A stretch of DNA of 63,123 nt from an uncultured Pelagibacteraceae bacterium (GCA_902582155.1 CACHRI010000005.1:1-63123), one strand, 5' to 3'; numbered from the stretch's first letter, positions 51,864 to 62,298 are shown. The notes: generated by a model from the sequence alone, not told the origin. Translations and numbers: made by a program.

Positions 51864-52621
51864 TAGTTTTCCTCAAAACTCAAATTATTTTTTAATTTAA
51901 CTTCTCTTTTCCGATATATTGCTCCTTTTTTCCATAATAGTAATGCTTCATAATGTATCGAACTAATAATTTTTATTGTCATTAATGGATATTTTATAAA
52001 ATTAATTGCAAGCTGTTTAAAACTAAATTCTTTCTTATCTCCCGTTTGAGTTGCGGTTAAAATTGTTCCATTGTCATCTGTTTGTTTTATAAAAACCGAT
52101 AGCTTATTGTTTGGATTTAATAATTTAAAGTTGTAAAAAGTTTCCATATCCATAAACGGAGATACATAAAACTTCTTTCTACATTTTTGAATTATTTCCT
52201 CATTGTTTTTAATTTTAAAAATATACGTATGCTGTTCATTGAAAGTATTTTTTACCTCATAAAAAATTGCTACTAATTTATCTTTTTCATAGCAATAAAA
52301 AATGCTCAAAGGATTAAAAACGTATCCAAGTATTCTAGGATAACAAAGCACTTTAATGTTTGTTATATTTTCTTTTATCTGGAATTTTTTTAGATTTGAA
52401 ATTACCCAATCCTTTAAATTACCTCCATCTCGATCTCCATGATCTTTGTCATAAAAACTAAAAATATTAAATTTATTATGTGAAAAAATACCTATGGATT
52501 TGTCCAAAAGATTAATCTCATCTAAATCGATTAAAAGTGAAAAAGTTTTATATTTTAAAAAATGCCTAACAGGCTTAAATCTTGTGTGAGTTACTTCGCC
52601 ATTATATATGCAAGAGTTCAT
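51863..52621 (-). CDS. DUF1365 family protein
   Basis: A 252-residue protein with DUF1365 marks: CIYNGEVTHTRFKPVRHFLKYKTFSLLIDLDEI at the start, ITNIKVLCYPRILGYVFNPLSIFYCY in the middle, and KKFYVSPFMDMETFYNFKL. Always found with the amine oxidase-like protein and Cfa; biochemical role not defined. Joined to both neighbours by one-base overlaps. Confidence 0.93.
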   Translation of the reverse strand: MNSCIYNGEVTHTRFKPVRHFLKYKTFSLLIDLDEINLLDKSIGIFSHNKFNIFSFYDKDHGDRDGGNLKDWVISNLKKFQIKENITNIKVLCYPRILGYVFNPLSIFYCYEKDKLVAIFYEVKNTFNEQHTYIFKIKNNEEIIQKCRKKFYVSPFMDMETFYNFKLLNPNNKLSVFIKQTDDNGTILTATQTGDKKEFSFKQLAINFIKYPLMTIKIISSIHYEALLLWKKGAIYRKREVKLKNNLSFEEN

Positions 52622-53847
52622 TAAATTTTAAAATTATTTATTAATTCAATTGATGATTTTAATCCATCTTCATGAAAACCGTAACCGAAATAACTACCAC
52701 AAAACCAGGTCCTTTTTTTACCTTGAATCTTATGTAAATCTTTTTGAAGTAGCGTATTCTCAGTGTTTAAGTATGGATGAGTAAAATTTATTTTTTTAAT
52801 TATTAGGTTATCTTGAACATTGTGAATAGGATTTAAAGTTAAAAAATAGTTTCTAGGTGTTTTCAAATTTTGAAGTTTGTTTAACCAATAAGTTATACAT
52901 GTTCTTTTTCCATCTGAAATAGAGTTCCAGCTAGACCAAGCTCTTTTTTTTTGAGGCATTAGACTTTCATCAGTATGTAAAATAGCTTCATTTTCAACAT
53001 AATTAAATTTTCCTAAAATATTTTTTTCTTGTGTAGTCGGTTTTTCTAGCATATTCAAACTTTCATCAGCATGTGAAGCTAAAACTACTTGATCATAATC
53101 TATATACTCATTTCCAATTATAATTCTAATGTTATCATCACTTCTAACTATTTTGCTCACTTTATAATTTTTAAATATTTCACCACTAATTTTATCAGTA
53201 ACTTTTTTAACATAAGTTCTGCTTCTATTAGAAACCGTATACCACTGTGGTCTATTTTTTAATTTAAATAAACCGTGGTTTATAAAAAAATTTAAAAAAA
53301 ATTTTATTGGCATTTTTTTTGCTTTATCAAAAGGCATTGACCATATAGCTGCAACCATAGGAATTATGTGATACTCTATAAAATATTCTGAAAGTTTTTT
53401 TTTATTTAAAAAATCTCCTAAAGTTTGCTCTGTTATTTTATTCTTAAGTATTTTTGGTGCAGTTTTGTAAAACGATATTATCTCTTTAATCATTATTAAA
53501 AATTTAAAATTTAATAAATTAATTCTATTTGCAAAAATTCCGCTAAGACCACTTCCGCTATATTCTATGTTAGTATTTTTTATTGAAACAGAGAAAGACA
53601 TATCGCTTTTTTCATATGGAACATTTAGATCTTTAAAAAATTTAACTAGATTTGGGTAAGTTACTTCATTAAAGACAATAAAACCTAGATCAACTGGTAC
53701 AATTTTATCACCCTCTTTGATATCATAGGTAAAAGAGTGTCCGCCAAAGTGATCGGCTTTCTCATATAAATCAACTTTAAATTTTTTTGACAAAAAATAT
53801 GCAGAGGATAGTCCGGATATCCCAGAGCCAATTACTGCTATTTTCAT
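52621..53847 (-). CDS. FAD-dependent amine oxidase-like protein
   Basis: A 408-residue flavoprotein. N-terminal FAD motif IAVIGSGISGLSSAYFLSKKFKVDLYEKADHFGGHS; the substrate domain has AAIWSMPFDKAKKMPIKFFLNFF; and the end FCGSYFGYGFHEDGLKSSIELI is typical of the group that accompanies DUF1365 and Cfa. Probably oxidises or desaturates a lipid intermediate. First gene of the four-gene minus-strand set; gap of 3 bases to gcvP's end. Confidence 0.9.
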   Translation of the reverse strand: MKIAVIGSGISGLSSAYFLSKKFKVDLYEKADHFGGHSFTYDIKEGDKIVPVDLGFIVFNEVTYPNLVKFFKDLNVPYEKSDMSFSVSIKNTNIEYSGSGLSGIFANRINLLNFKFLIMIKEIISFYKTAPKILKNKITEQTLGDFLNKKKLSEYFIEYHIIPMVAAIWSMPFDKAKKMPIKFFLNFFINHGLFKLKNRPQWYTVSNRSRTYVKKVTDKISGEIFKNYKVSKIVRSDDNIRIIIGNEYIDYDQVVLASHADESLNMLEKPTTQEKNILGKFNYVENEAILHTDESLMPQKKRAWSSWNSISDGKRTCITYWLNKLQNLKTPRNYFLTLNPIHNVQDNLIIKKINFTHPYLNTENTLLQKDLHKIQGKKRTWFCGSYFGYGFHEDGLKSSIELINNFKI

Positions 53848-53850
53848 TTA

Positions 53851-56718
53851 TTAAGCAGCTTCATCTTTATATTCATCCATAGATGGGCAAGAACATACAA
53901 GATTTCTATCTCCATAAACATTGTCAACTCTTGCAACCGGAGGCCAATATTTATTATTTTTTACAAACTCGGTTGGAAAAGCCGCCTCTTCTCGGGTATA
54001 TTTATGGCTCCAGTCATTTGAGGCTAATTCAATGTAAGTGTGAGGAGCATTTTTTAATGGATTGTCAATTTTATCAAATTTTGATGACTCCACTAAATCT
54101 ATTTCTTTTTTTATTTTAATCAATGCATTACAAAACTTATCTATTTCCTCTAAATTTTCACTTTCTGTAGGCTCTATCATTATTGTTCCTGCAACCGGCC
54201 ATGACATAGTTGGGGCATGATAACCAAAATCGATTAATCTTTTAGCTAAATCCTCTTCTGAAATTCCTGAACTAGCTTTAATTGGTCTAATATCTATTAT
54301 GCACTCATGGGCTACATTTCCATTTTTACCAGTATATAAAACTTTGTAGTCTTTCGATAATTTCTTTGAAATATAATTTGCGTTTAAAATTGAAATTTGT
54401 GAAGCTTTTTTTAAACCCTCAGCCCCCATCATCTTTATATACATCCAAGATATAGGTAAAATGCTTGAACTTCCCCACGGTGCAGCCGAAACAGCCCCCA
54501 TTCCGTTTTTTGGTCCTGCATCTTTTATTATTTCATGAGTTGGAAGAAAATCAGCTAAATGTTTTGCGCACGCAATGGGTCCCATTCCTGGTCCTCCACC
54601 GCCATGTGGTATGCAAAATGTTTTGTGCAAATTAATATGACAGACATCTGGGCCAAATTTACCTGGTTTTGCAATACCAACTAGAGCATTTAAATTTGCT
54701 CCATCCATATATACCTGGCCGCCATGTTTGTGAATTACATCGCAAATTTCAATAATTTTTTCTTCAAATACTCCATGAGTAGAAGGGTAAGTAACCATTA
54801 AAGCAGCTAAATTTTTTGAATATTTCTCTGCTTTGTTTTTCAAATCGTCCAGATCCACGTTACCGTCTTCATCACAGTTTACAACAACTACTTTCATCCC
54901 ACTCATTTGAGCACTTGCTGGATTTGTTCCGTGCGCTGAGTTTGGAATTAAACAAACATCTCGGGTACCTTGTCCGTTACTTTCGTGAAATTTTCTTATT
55001 GTCATTAACCCAGCGTATTCACCCTGAGCACCAGAATTTGGTTGTAAAGAAACTGCGTCATATCCAGTGATTTCTTTTAAATCATTTATTAGGTCATTAA
55101 ATAAAATTTTATACCCTTGCATTTGATCTGTTGGCACAAATGGGTGGGGCAAAGAAAATTCCTTCCAAGTAATAGGCATTAACTCTGCTGTTGCATTAAG
55201 TTTCATAGTGCAAGAACCTAGGGCAATCATAGATCGATTAAGTGCTATATCACAGTCTTCAAGTTTTTTTAAATACCTTAGCATCTCAGTTTCTGAATGA
55301 TATTTATTAAAAACAGGATGAGTTAGATACTTTGACGTTCTTAAAAGATTTTTAGGAAGATTATTAAGCTCAACTTCAACGTCCTGATTTATTATTTTAG
55401 AAACCCCGAATATTTTTAACAATATGTTTACATCATTAAGTTTTTTTGCTTCATCAAATGCTACAGATATGTATTTATCATCAACCTTTCTTAAATTTAT
55501 ATTTTCATTTAAGGCCTTTTGATAAACAGAGTTAGTCTTATCGTTTGTTTTGATTGTTACTGTGTCAAAGAAATGGTCTGATAAAATTTGGAAACCACCT
55601 TTTTTAATTTCATCAGCAAATAATTTTGCTAATTTAGAAGTTCTATTAGCTATTTTAAGTATCCCATCGGGCCCATGATATATAGCAAAGGCTGCAGATA
55701 TTATTGCTAACAATGCTTGAGCCGTGCATATGTTACTAGTTGCTTTATCTCGTCTGATATGTTGTTCCCTTGTTTGCAAAGAAAGTCTGTATGCTTTTTT
55801 TCCATGTCTGTCTTTCGATACACCTATAATTCTACCTGGCATTGATCTTTTAAATTCTTCTTTAGTTGCAAAAAATGCTGCATGTGGCCCGCCATAGCCC
55901 ATAGGTATACCAAACCTTTGGGCACTACCTACTGCTATATCAGCGCCAAGTTCTGCTGGAGTTTTTAATCTAGCTAAAGATAATAAATCGCATATTAAAA
56001 TTGCTTTTCCATTTTTTTTATGAATTTGACTTATGCTTTCACTTGGATCTATTATCTCACCCAGTGTTCCAGGATAAGCTAAAACCCCACAAATTATATC
56101 TTGATTAATTTTTGATAACTCTTTTTTTTCATCACCAATAATAAGTTCTAATCCAAAAGGCTTTGTACGCGTTTTAATAAGATCAATTGTCTGTGGGTTG
56201 CAATTACTTGAAATAAATATTGTTTTTGCGTTTGTTTTATCTAATCTCTGAGATAAGCCGACTGCTTCTGCTGTAGCAGTTGCTTCATCAAGTAAAGAAG
56301 CGTTAGCAATATCCATTCCTGTAAGATCAATTATTGTTTGTTGAAAATTTAAAAGCATTTCAAGGCGACCTTGAGCTACTTCAGGTTGGTAAGGTGTATA
56401 AGAAGTATACCAGCCAGGGTTTTCTAAGATATTTCTCAAGATTACATTTGGAGTAATAGAATTATAGTATCCCATGCCAATAAAGTTTTTAAAAATTTTA
56501 TTTTTTTTAGATATAGATTTTAATTTTTTTAAAGCATCATTTTCAGACAATGGCTCATCTATATTAAGATCATCTTTTAATAAAATTTTTTCTGGAACAG
56601 TATTTTTCATTAAATCTTCAAGCGAACTATATCCTATGTGTTGAAGCATTTTTGACTGCTCATCAGTTGAAGGTCCGATGTGCCTTTTTATGAATTCTTT
56701 TGAATTATCATCAATCAT
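53851..56718 (-). CDS. gcvP: Glycine dehydrogenase (decarboxylating), P-protein
   Basis: A 955-residue fused P-protein, full length. N-half begins with RHIGPSTDEQSKML; the PLP lysine lies in HINLHKTFCIPHGGGGPGMGPIA of the second half, and YQPEVAQGRLEMLLNFQTTI-like FQQTIIDLTG in the first. It decarboxylates glycine and passes the aminomethyl group to lipoyl GcvH. Last gene of gcvT-gcvH-gcvP, under the glycine riboswitch. Confidence 0.96.
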   Translation of the reverse strand: MIDDNSKEFIKRHIGPSTDEQSKMLQHIGYSSLEDLMKNTVPEKILLKDDLNIDEPLSENDALKKLKSISKKNKIFKNFIGMGYYNSITPNVILRNILENPGWYTSYTPYQPEVAQGRLEMLLNFQQTIIDLTGMDIANASLLDEATATAEAVGLSQRLDKTNAKTIFISSNCNPQTIDLIKTRTKPFGLELIIGDEKKELSKINQDIICGVLAYPGTLGEIIDPSESISQIHKKNGKAILICDLLSLARLKTPAELGADIAVGSAQRFGIPMGYGGPHAAFFATKEEFKRSMPGRIIGVSKDRHGKKAYRLSLQTREQHIRRDKATSNICTAQALLAIISAAFAIYHGPDGILKIANRTSKLAKLFADEIKKGGFQILSDHFFDTVTIKTNDKTNSVYQKALNENINLRKVDDKYISVAFDEAKKLNDVNILLKIFGVSKIINQDVEVELNNLPKNLLRTSKYLTHPVFNKYHSETEMLRYLKKLEDCDIALNRSMIALGSCTMKLNATAELMPITWKEFSLPHPFVPTDQMQGYKILFNDLINDLKEITGYDAVSLQPNSGAQGEYAGLMTIRKFHESNGQGTRDVCLIPNSAHGTNPASAQMSGMKVVVVNCDEDGNVDLDDLKNKAEKYSKNLAALMVTYPSTHGVFEEKIIEICDVIHKHGGQVYMDGANLNALVGIAKPGKFGPDVCHINLHKTFCIPHGGGGPGMGPIACAKHLADFLPTHEIIKDAGPKNGMGAVSAAPWGSSSILPISWMYIKMMGAEGLKKASQISILNANYISKKLSKDYKVLYTGKNGNVAHECIIDIRPIKASSGISEEDLAKRLIDFGYHAPTMSWPVAGTIMIEPTESENLEEIDKFCNALIKIKKEIDLVESSKFDKIDNPLKNAPHTYIELASNDWSHKYTREEAAFPTEFVKNNKYWPPVARVDNVYGDRNLVCSCPSMDEYKDEAA

Positions 56719-57099
56719 TTAATTTGGATTCTCCTTACAAAATTTATCGTATTCATCTTTCGACATTAGTGAGTCGAGCTCACCTTTATCTTTAATCTTT
56801 AATTTAAAAAACCAACTCACTCCCTCTGGATCTCCGTTAACACTTCCTGGGTCATCAACTATAGCTTTATTTCCTTCTGTAACTTCTCCTGAAATTGGTG
56901 AATAAACATCACTAGCTGCCTTAGTCGACTCTACAACAGCGGCCTGCCCCTCTTTCTCTATAGGTTTTCCCGCGTCAGGCACTTCAACAAAAACTATATC
57001 TCCAAGCATTTCAGTTGCATGTTTAGTTATACCAACTGTTGCTATATCACCCTCTAAAGAAACCCATTCATGTTTTTTTGAAAATTTTTTTTCACTCAT
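56719..57099 (-). CDS. gcvH: Glycine cleavage system H protein
   Basis: A 126-residue lipoyl carrier. The lipoylated lysine is in [19 protein letters not shown], and the start [34 protein letters not shown] is typical. Direct contact with gcvP (stop then start with no gap) and 14 bases from gcvT. Confidence 0.97.
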   Translation of the reverse strand: MSEKKFSKKHEWVSLEGDIATVGITKHATEMLGDIVFVEVPDAGKPIEKEGQAAVVESTKAASDVYSPISGEVTEGNKAIVDDPGSVNGDPEGVSWFFKLKIKDKGELDSLMSKDEYDKFCKENPN

Positions 57100-57113
57100 T
57101 TTTACCTCTCTTA

Positions 57114-58208
57114 CTATTTAACATAACTTTTTTTATAAAATGGCAGCTCTGAAACTTTACCTACATATTTTTTCCCTCTGACTTCAAGCTGTATTGGAGT
57201 TCCAATTTCTGAAAACTCTGATTTAATATAGCCCATTGCTACTGGCCTGTTTACACTTGGGCCAAAAGTTCCACTTGTTACTAAACCTATTTCTTCACCA
57301 TTAGAAGAGTAAATTTTTGTATTTTCTCGAGCTATAACTTTTCCTTCAGGTTTAATGCCAACTCTTATTTTTTCACTTCCCTTTGTTAACAAATTTTTTA
57401 TTTTACTCCATCCATTAAAGCCACCAGTCTCTTTCCTTTTTTTTGCAATAGCCCATTTAAGATTGGCTTCTACAGGATTAATTTTTTCGTTTAAATCATG
57501 ACCGTATAAACAAAGTCCGGCTTCTAATCTTAATGTATCTCTAGCGCCTAAACCTATGGGCTTAACTCCATTTTTTATTAAAAAATCAATTAAGTTTTTT
57601 ACTTTTTTATTAGAAATTGAAATTTCAAAACCGTCCTCACCAGTATATCCAGATCTTGTTATGTAAAGACTTTCACTATCATAACTAAAATTATTTCCTG
57701 TCATAAATTTTAATTCGGAAACACCTGGTATGAGTTTCTCTAAAATTTCTACTGACTTAGGTCCTTGTAATGCGATTAAGGATAAATCATTGTTCAAAAA
57801 ATAATTATGATTTTTACCTAAAAATTTTGATATATGTTTGATATCATTTTCCTTACAAGCAGCATTTAAAATTATACAGAAACCTTTATTTGTTTTTGTG
57901 ACGATTAAATCATCAATAATTCCACCGTTATCATTTAGTAAAAAAGAATATTTCGAGTGATTGAGTTTTAATGACTTTAAATCTGAAGGAATAATTTTTT
58001 CTAAGGCTTCTTCTAAGGTTTCATCTCCCTCTAAAAAAAATTGCCCCATGTGTGATACATCAAAAAAACCTGCGTGTGTCCTTGTCGAAATATGTTCTTT
58101 AACAATACCATCCCTATATTGGATAGGCATTTCATAACCTGCAAATGGAACAAATTTAGCTCCTAAACTTTTGTGCAAATCGTATAAAGCTGTTTTTTGT
58201 ACACCCAT
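57114..58208 (-). CDS. gcvT: Glycine cleavage system aminomethyltransferase, T protein
   Basis: A 364-residue T protein that moves the aminomethyl carbon to tetrahydrofolate. Blocks: [36 protein letters not shown] with the folate-site residues, and [19 protein letters not shown] 58208 is used; the ATG at 58229 would add seven residues reading into the riboswitch 3' side. First gene of the operon. Confidence 0.95.
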   Translation of the reverse strand: MGVQKTALYDLHKSLGAKFVPFAGYEMPIQYRDGIVKEHISTRTHAGFFDVSHMGQFFLEGDETLEEALEKIIPSDLKSLKLNHSKYSFLLNDNGGIIDDLIVTKTNKGFCIILNAACKENDIKHISKFLGKNHNYFLNNDLSLIALQGPKSVEILEKLIPGVSELKFMTGNNFSYDSESLYITRSGYTGEDGFEISISNKKVKNLIDFLIKNGVKPIGLGARDTLRLEAGLCLYGHDLNEKINPVEANLKWAIAKKRKETGGFNGWSKIKNLLTKGSEKIRVGIKPEGKVIARENTKIYSSNGEEIGLVTSGTFGPSVNRPVAMGYIKSEFSEIGTPIQLEVRGKKYVGKVSELPFYKKSYVK

Positions 58209-58236
58209 AATAACTCTTTTGTACCCCATCTGTTTT

Positions 58237-58366
58237 GAAACCTGAGAGATTTACTCCTTCGGTGAGGCAAAGCCTGCTTTCCAGAGTTATTACGGCAACG
58301 GTCCTTTTGCCTGAGAGTTTCCGGGGTGGTTGCTCCTTCGGCGCTATATTAAATAGACTCTCCCGT
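58237..58366 (-). promoter_or_regulatory. Tandem glycine riboswitch upstream of gcvT
   Basis: On the minus-strand transcript two consecutive glycine aptamers are seen. The first (about 58303-58366) starts GGGAGAG and contains GCGCCGAAGGAGCAA and AACTCTCAGGC. The second (about 58237-58290) has ACTCTGGAAAGC, CACCGAAGGAGTAAA and ATCTCTCAGG. Both show the conserved CCGAAGGAG core and CTCTCAGG closing strand. They lie within 30 bases of the gcvT start, consistent with control of translation start or transcription by glycine. Confidence 0.95.
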
Positions 58367-58409
58367 TACTAGTGAACTTTCGTTCATTAAGACGAAAAAG
58401 TCAATTATT

Positions 58410-59276
58410 TTAGTCGCTTATTTTTAGCGATTTATCGAAACTTTTTAAAATAACAGCAGATATTATTATCGCGCCACCCATAAATACACTTATTGGTGGA
58501 ACTTCATTTAAGAAAATCCAAACCCAAATAGGCGCGAAAATTGTTTCTAATAACATTAACAGACCAACAGTTACAGCCTTAGTAGTTTTTGTTCCTATTG
58601 TTACGCAAATAAATCCAAAGGCAAGTTGTGGAACACCTAATAAAAAACCCATTAGAATATCATGTGATGAAAAAGTTAGGTTGCTTGCTAAAACTAAACC
58701 ATATATTCCACTAAAAATACCAGAATAAAAAATAGCAGGTACCATATCGAGATCAGGAAACTTTCTTATTATCATTACAAGTATTGTAAAATTAATTGGA
58801 ATAGCAAAAGCAACTATATTTCCGAATAAAGTTCCTTGATAGATAGAGTCTCCAACCATTACTAACATGCCTGCAAAAGCCAAGGTTATAGCTATTAATC
58901 CTTTCAAAGTAATTTTTTCTTTTAGAAATAAAAAGCCGAATAATGCTAAAAAAATTGTTTGTGTACTGATTATAAAAACAACATTAGCAACTGTTGTTTT
59001 AGACATCGCAACAACATAAGCTACAAAACTGAGTGATAAAAATAAGCCTGCAATGATAGCAGGAATTCCTGAATTTTTTACTACTTTAATTGTATTTTTT
59101 TTGTAGGTTAGAAATAAAAAAGCTGTTAAAGCAATTATAAAAAATAGAGACCTTATTAAAAGTATTTGCCAAATATCATTTGTTTCAAACAACCGTATTA
59201 TTAAACCTCCCCAACTTAAAAAAAAGCCTCCTAGCAAACAAAGTATATATCCTGGAATTTTATAAATTGAATTCAT
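58410..59276 (-). CDS. EamA/DMT-family permease
   Basis: A 288-residue membrane protein with ten helices in two EamA repeats; ATG 59276 begins at the first helix (IPGYILCLLGGFFLSWGGLIIRLFE), whereas the longer frame adds a tail from the neighbour's region. Typical drug/metabolite transporter stretches are FIISTQTIFLALFGFLFLKEKITLKGLIAI and LLETIFAPIWVWIFLNEVPPISVFMGGAIII. Substrate unknown. Overlaps the MATE gene by 4 bases. Confidence 0.9.
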   Translation of the reverse strand: MNSIYKIPGYILCLLGGFFLSWGGLIIRLFETNDIWQILLIRSLFFIIALTAFLFLTYKKNTIKVVKNSGIPAIIAGLFLSLSFVAYVVAMSKTTVANVVFIISTQTIFLALFGFLFLKEKITLKGLIAITLAFAGMLVMVGDSIYQGTLFGNIVAFAIPINFTILVMIIRKFPDLDMVPAIFYSGIFSGIYGLVLASNLTFSSHDILMGFLLGVPQLAFGFICVTIGTKTTKAVTVGLLMLLETIFAPIWVWIFLNEVPPISVFMGGAIIISAVILKSFDKSLKISD

Positions 59277-60607
59277 CTTAATTTTTTTAAAATTTTTGGA
59301 AAATAAAAGTGCAAGGTTGATGCTCTCAAAATCATAAATATTATTAAAGCAAACCAAATTCCATAATTGTGAATTTCGTTAACTAAAAATATAGATAAAG
59401 TTATATAAACAACTACAGACAAGATCATACTATTTCTCATTTCTGCAGTTTGAGTAGCGCCTATAAATATTCCATCTAGCTGATAACAAAAGGAAGCAAT
59501 AGGAGGTATTACAATTACCCAAAAAGCATACTTATATGATAAATATCTAAGGAATTCTATATCAGTTATTAAATCTATGATTTCTTTTACCGATAAAAGA
59601 AATATAAAACTTATCACTAAACCGGTAATGAAACTTAGTATAATTGAATTTTTCACACAAGATAAAAACATTTTTTCTGATTTTTTCCCTATTGAAAAAC
59701 CGATTATACCTTCTGTAGAAAAAGCATATGCATCAAGAAAAAAAGATGAGATGATTACTAGATGAATTAAAATCGAATTTACGGCAACGAATTCTTCTCC
59801 TAAAGTTGAGCTTAAATAAGTAATCCAAAAAAATGAAAAAGTTAAAAGAATTGTTCTTATGAATATATTGAAATTGATGTATAAAAGTTTAAATATTTTT
59901 TTATAATTTAATAGAGCTTTAATTTTAAACCTTGGTATTACTTTGAACTTTACAATTATAAAATAATAAGTGTAAATTAAAAAGGAGATGACGGTCAAAT
60001 ATCCAGCTATTAATGTACCTAAAGCGACACCTCTAACATCAAGGCTAAGTTCTCTTACAAAATAAATACTAAAAATAATATTTAATAAACTTAAAACTAT
60101 TATTAATAAACTTGAAATAGACGTTCTTTGTATTCCTAAGTAAAAACCAACGAGGACATAAATCACTAATTCAGCAGGAGCAGAAAATATTCTTATAGAA
60201 ATATAATTATCTATAAATTGTTTAGTTTCTGCAGACGTATTAAATATTTGTGTTAAAATATTCATCAATATTGGTTTAAAAATTATTATTAAGGTAGCAA
60301 TTAAAATCGCAATCAAAATGTTTCTCAATATGATATTAACTAGCTCTCTATAATCTGATTTACCAAGTGCCTGTGAGACAAGGCCAACAGTTCCCATTCT
60401 TAAAAATCCAAAACTCCAAAAAATCATTGTTAAAAATGTAGCTGATATACTTGTTGCAATTAAATATTTTTCATTTTCTAAATGTCCCATTAGCCCGGTA
60501 TCCACAATTCCAACTAGGGGAATAGCTAAATTTGAAAAGAAAATGGGTATTGAAAGTCTAAATATCTGCCATTTTGTTATATTAACAGTTAACCTCATAG
60601 CGGCCAT
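59273..60607 (-). CDS. MATE-family efflux transporter (DinF-like)
   Basis: A 444-residue membrane protein with 12 helices in two halves. The opening LSIPIFFSNLAIPLVGIVDTGLMGHL with the helix-1 aspartate, and FWSFGFLRMGTVGLVSQALGK are typical of DinF-type MATE. It would export a cationic or organic compound using a Na+ or H+ gradient. An alternative start three codons later (60598) is possible. Confidence 0.92.
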   Translation of the reverse strand: MAAMRLTVNITKWQIFRLSIPIFFSNLAIPLVGIVDTGLMGHLENEKYLIATSISATFLTMIFWSFGFLRMGTVGLVSQALGKSDYRELVNIILRNILIAILIATLIIIFKPILMNILTQIFNTSAETKQFIDNYISIRIFSAPAELVIYVLVGFYLGIQRTSISSLLIIVLSLLNIIFSIYFVRELSLDVRGVALGTLIAGYLTVISFLIYTYYFIIVKFKVIPRFKIKALLNYKKIFKLLYINFNIFIRTILLTFSFFWITYLSSTLGEEFVAVNSILIHLVIISSFFLDAYAFSTEGIIGFSIGKKSEKMFLSCVKNSIILSFITGLVISFIFLLSVKEIIDLITDIEFLRYLSYKYAFWVIVIPPIASFCYQLDGIFIGATQTAEMRNSMILSVVVYITLSIFLVNEIHNYGIWFALIIFMILRASTLHFYFPKILKKLR

Positions 60608-60666
60608 ATGAATGGATAAATTATTCTTTATTATGAAACAATTAAATTATATAAGAAATCAATAAA

Positions 60667-61287
60667 ATGTTAGAACCATTTGTAATTACTATACAAATCA
60701 TACTAATTGACATTGTAATGGCCGCAGATAACGCGATCATTATAGGCTTAATAGCTGCAAATTTTGCGCCACAAAATAAAAAGAAAATAATAGCTTGGGG
60801 AGTTGCTGGGGCTTTTATATTTAGAATATTTTTTGCTTTTGGAACTGATTACATGCTTGAATATGCATGGATCAAAATTGTAGGTGGTCTATTGTTGCTG
60901 TGGATAGTTTACAACATTAGACAAGATTTATTTGGTAAAAATAAAATTAGATCGCCTGAAATCAAATCAAAAGAGCCCGTTTCCTTTAAAACCGGAGTTT
61001 ATAGAATTTTAATAGCAGATATTACCTTAAGTTTTGATAATGTTTTAGGAGTAGTTGGTGCAGCTAAAGATTATTATTATTTAATGGTAACAGGCCTTTT
61101 ATTATCTGTATTTTTGGTTGCGACACTAGCTACTTATTTTGCAAATTACATTAAAGATCACAAGTGGTTGGGATATGTTGGTATATTTGTAATTATAATT
61201 GTGGCACTGCAACTGATCATTGGTGGCTTAGTAAATCTAGATGTTTTAACAATTAACGAAAAATACGAATTCTTGTTTAGCGTATGA
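60667..61287 (+). CDS. TerC family membrane protein (second copy)
   Basis: A 206-residue TerC protein with the two family motifs DIVMAADNAIIIGL and IADITLSFDNVLGVVGAA, and about seven helices. Very like the copy at 12763. It overlaps the flavoprotein gene by 4 bases. Probable metal (Mn2+) exporter or metal supplier. Confidence 0.9.
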   Translation: MLEPFVITIQIILIDIVMAADNAIIIGLIAANFAPQNKKKIIAWGVAGAFIFRIFFAFGTDYMLEYAWIKIVGGLLLLWIVYNIRQDLFGKNKIRSPEIKSKEPVSFKTGVYRILIADITLSFDNVLGVVGAAKDYYYLMVTGLLLSVFLVATLATYFANYIKDHKWLGYVGIFVIIIVALQLIIGGLVNLDVLTINEKYEFLFSV

Positions 61288-62261
61288 TAGATTTTTGTGT
61301 ATTGGGTTCTGGTTTAGCAGGATCAACAATAGCAAATCTTCTTAAAGCTAATTACTCAATACAAATTATAGATAAAGCAAAAGGCATTGGTGGTAGGGCT
61401 TCAACTAAAAAACTCAATAAATTAATTAAGTTTGATCATGGTTTACAGTACTTTTCTCCGAAAAGTAGGATCTTTAAAAAGTTTTTAAAAAAAATGTTAA
61501 AAAAAAAAATTCTTAAGATATGGGAGGGTAAACACCTGGATTTTTCTTTAAAAAACAAATTAGAGTCAGAAAAAATTATAGGTATTAAAGGTAATAATGA
61601 TCTAAATAAATACCTATTAAAAAAGATCGATGTTATAAATAATCAAGAAATTATTAAAATAATTCGCAAAAAAAACTTTTGGGAATTACATAGTAAAAAT
61701 AATTTATATTACGCTAGAAATTTGATAATTACATTTCCTTATGTGCAAAGTAAAAATTTAGCAAAAAAATATCTGCCAAATAAATTACTAAAGTTGAACG
61801 TAAAAATGTCGCCAAATATAACTTTATTATTAAAAGAAAAGCGTAGTACTTTAGCACCATTTAGCAGCATAAAACTAAATGATGATATCATTTCTTGGAT
61901 ATCTTATGAAAATAGTAAAAATCGATTTAGAAGTAATGAAAATTACTGGACGTTGCAAACTTCATTAAAATATTCAATGAAAGTTATTAATAAGTATAAA
62001 AAGAAAAAAAGTTACTACTCAAATCAAATTAAAAGAAAATTTTCTAATATGTTCGGCTTGAATAATTTGAATCTTAAAATATTTAAATTACATGGTTGGA
62101 AATATTCATTCAGTGAAAACAAAACAGACTTGGATTGTTATTGGAGTTCAAAAATTGGATTAGGTATCTGTGGAGATTGGTTTTTGGGAGCTAATGCTGA
62201 GTCAGCTTGGTTAAGTGCTAATAAATTATATTCTAAAATAAAAAACCCGCCTAAAGTTTAG
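61284..62261 (+). CDS. Renalase-like NAD(P)/FAD-dependent oxidoreductase
   Basis: A 325-residue flavoprotein: FCVLGSGLAGSTIANLL is the FAD motif, followed by DKAKGIGGRASTKKL and FDHGLQYFSP, as in the renalase/amine-oxidase-like group often encoded near photolyases. The C-terminal IGLGICGDWFLGANAESAWLSANKL closes the FAD site. Very lysine-rich. The stop lies inside the terminator stem. Confidence 0.85.
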   Translation: MIDFCVLGSGLAGSTIANLLKANYSIQIIDKAKGIGGRASTKKLNKLIKFDHGLQYFSPKSRIFKKFLKKMLKKKILKIWEGKHLDFSLKNKLESEKIIGIKGNNDLNKYLLKKIDVINNQEIIKIIRKKNFWELHSKNNLYYARNLIITFPYVQSKNLAKKYLPNKLLKLNVKMSPNITLLLKEKRSTLAPFSSIKLNDDIISWISYENSKNRFRSNENYWTLQTSLKYSMKVINKYKKKKSYYSNQIKRKFSNMFGLNNLNLKIFKLHGWKYSFSENKTDLDCYWSSKIGLGICGDWFLGANAESAWLSANKLYSKIKNPPKV

Positions 62262-62268
62262 GCGGGTT
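62244..62268. terminator. Bidirectional terminator between the flavoprotein and porin genes
   Basis: AACCCGCCTAAA and TTTAGGCGGGTT make a perfect stem around one central base, with A run upstream and T-rich sequence downstream, so it can work on both strands. It begins within the last codons of the flavoprotein gene and ends 31 bases from the stop of the convergent outer-membrane gene. Confidence 0.9.
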
Positions 62269-62298
62269 CAATTTTATTATTTTAATTTGTATTATAAA

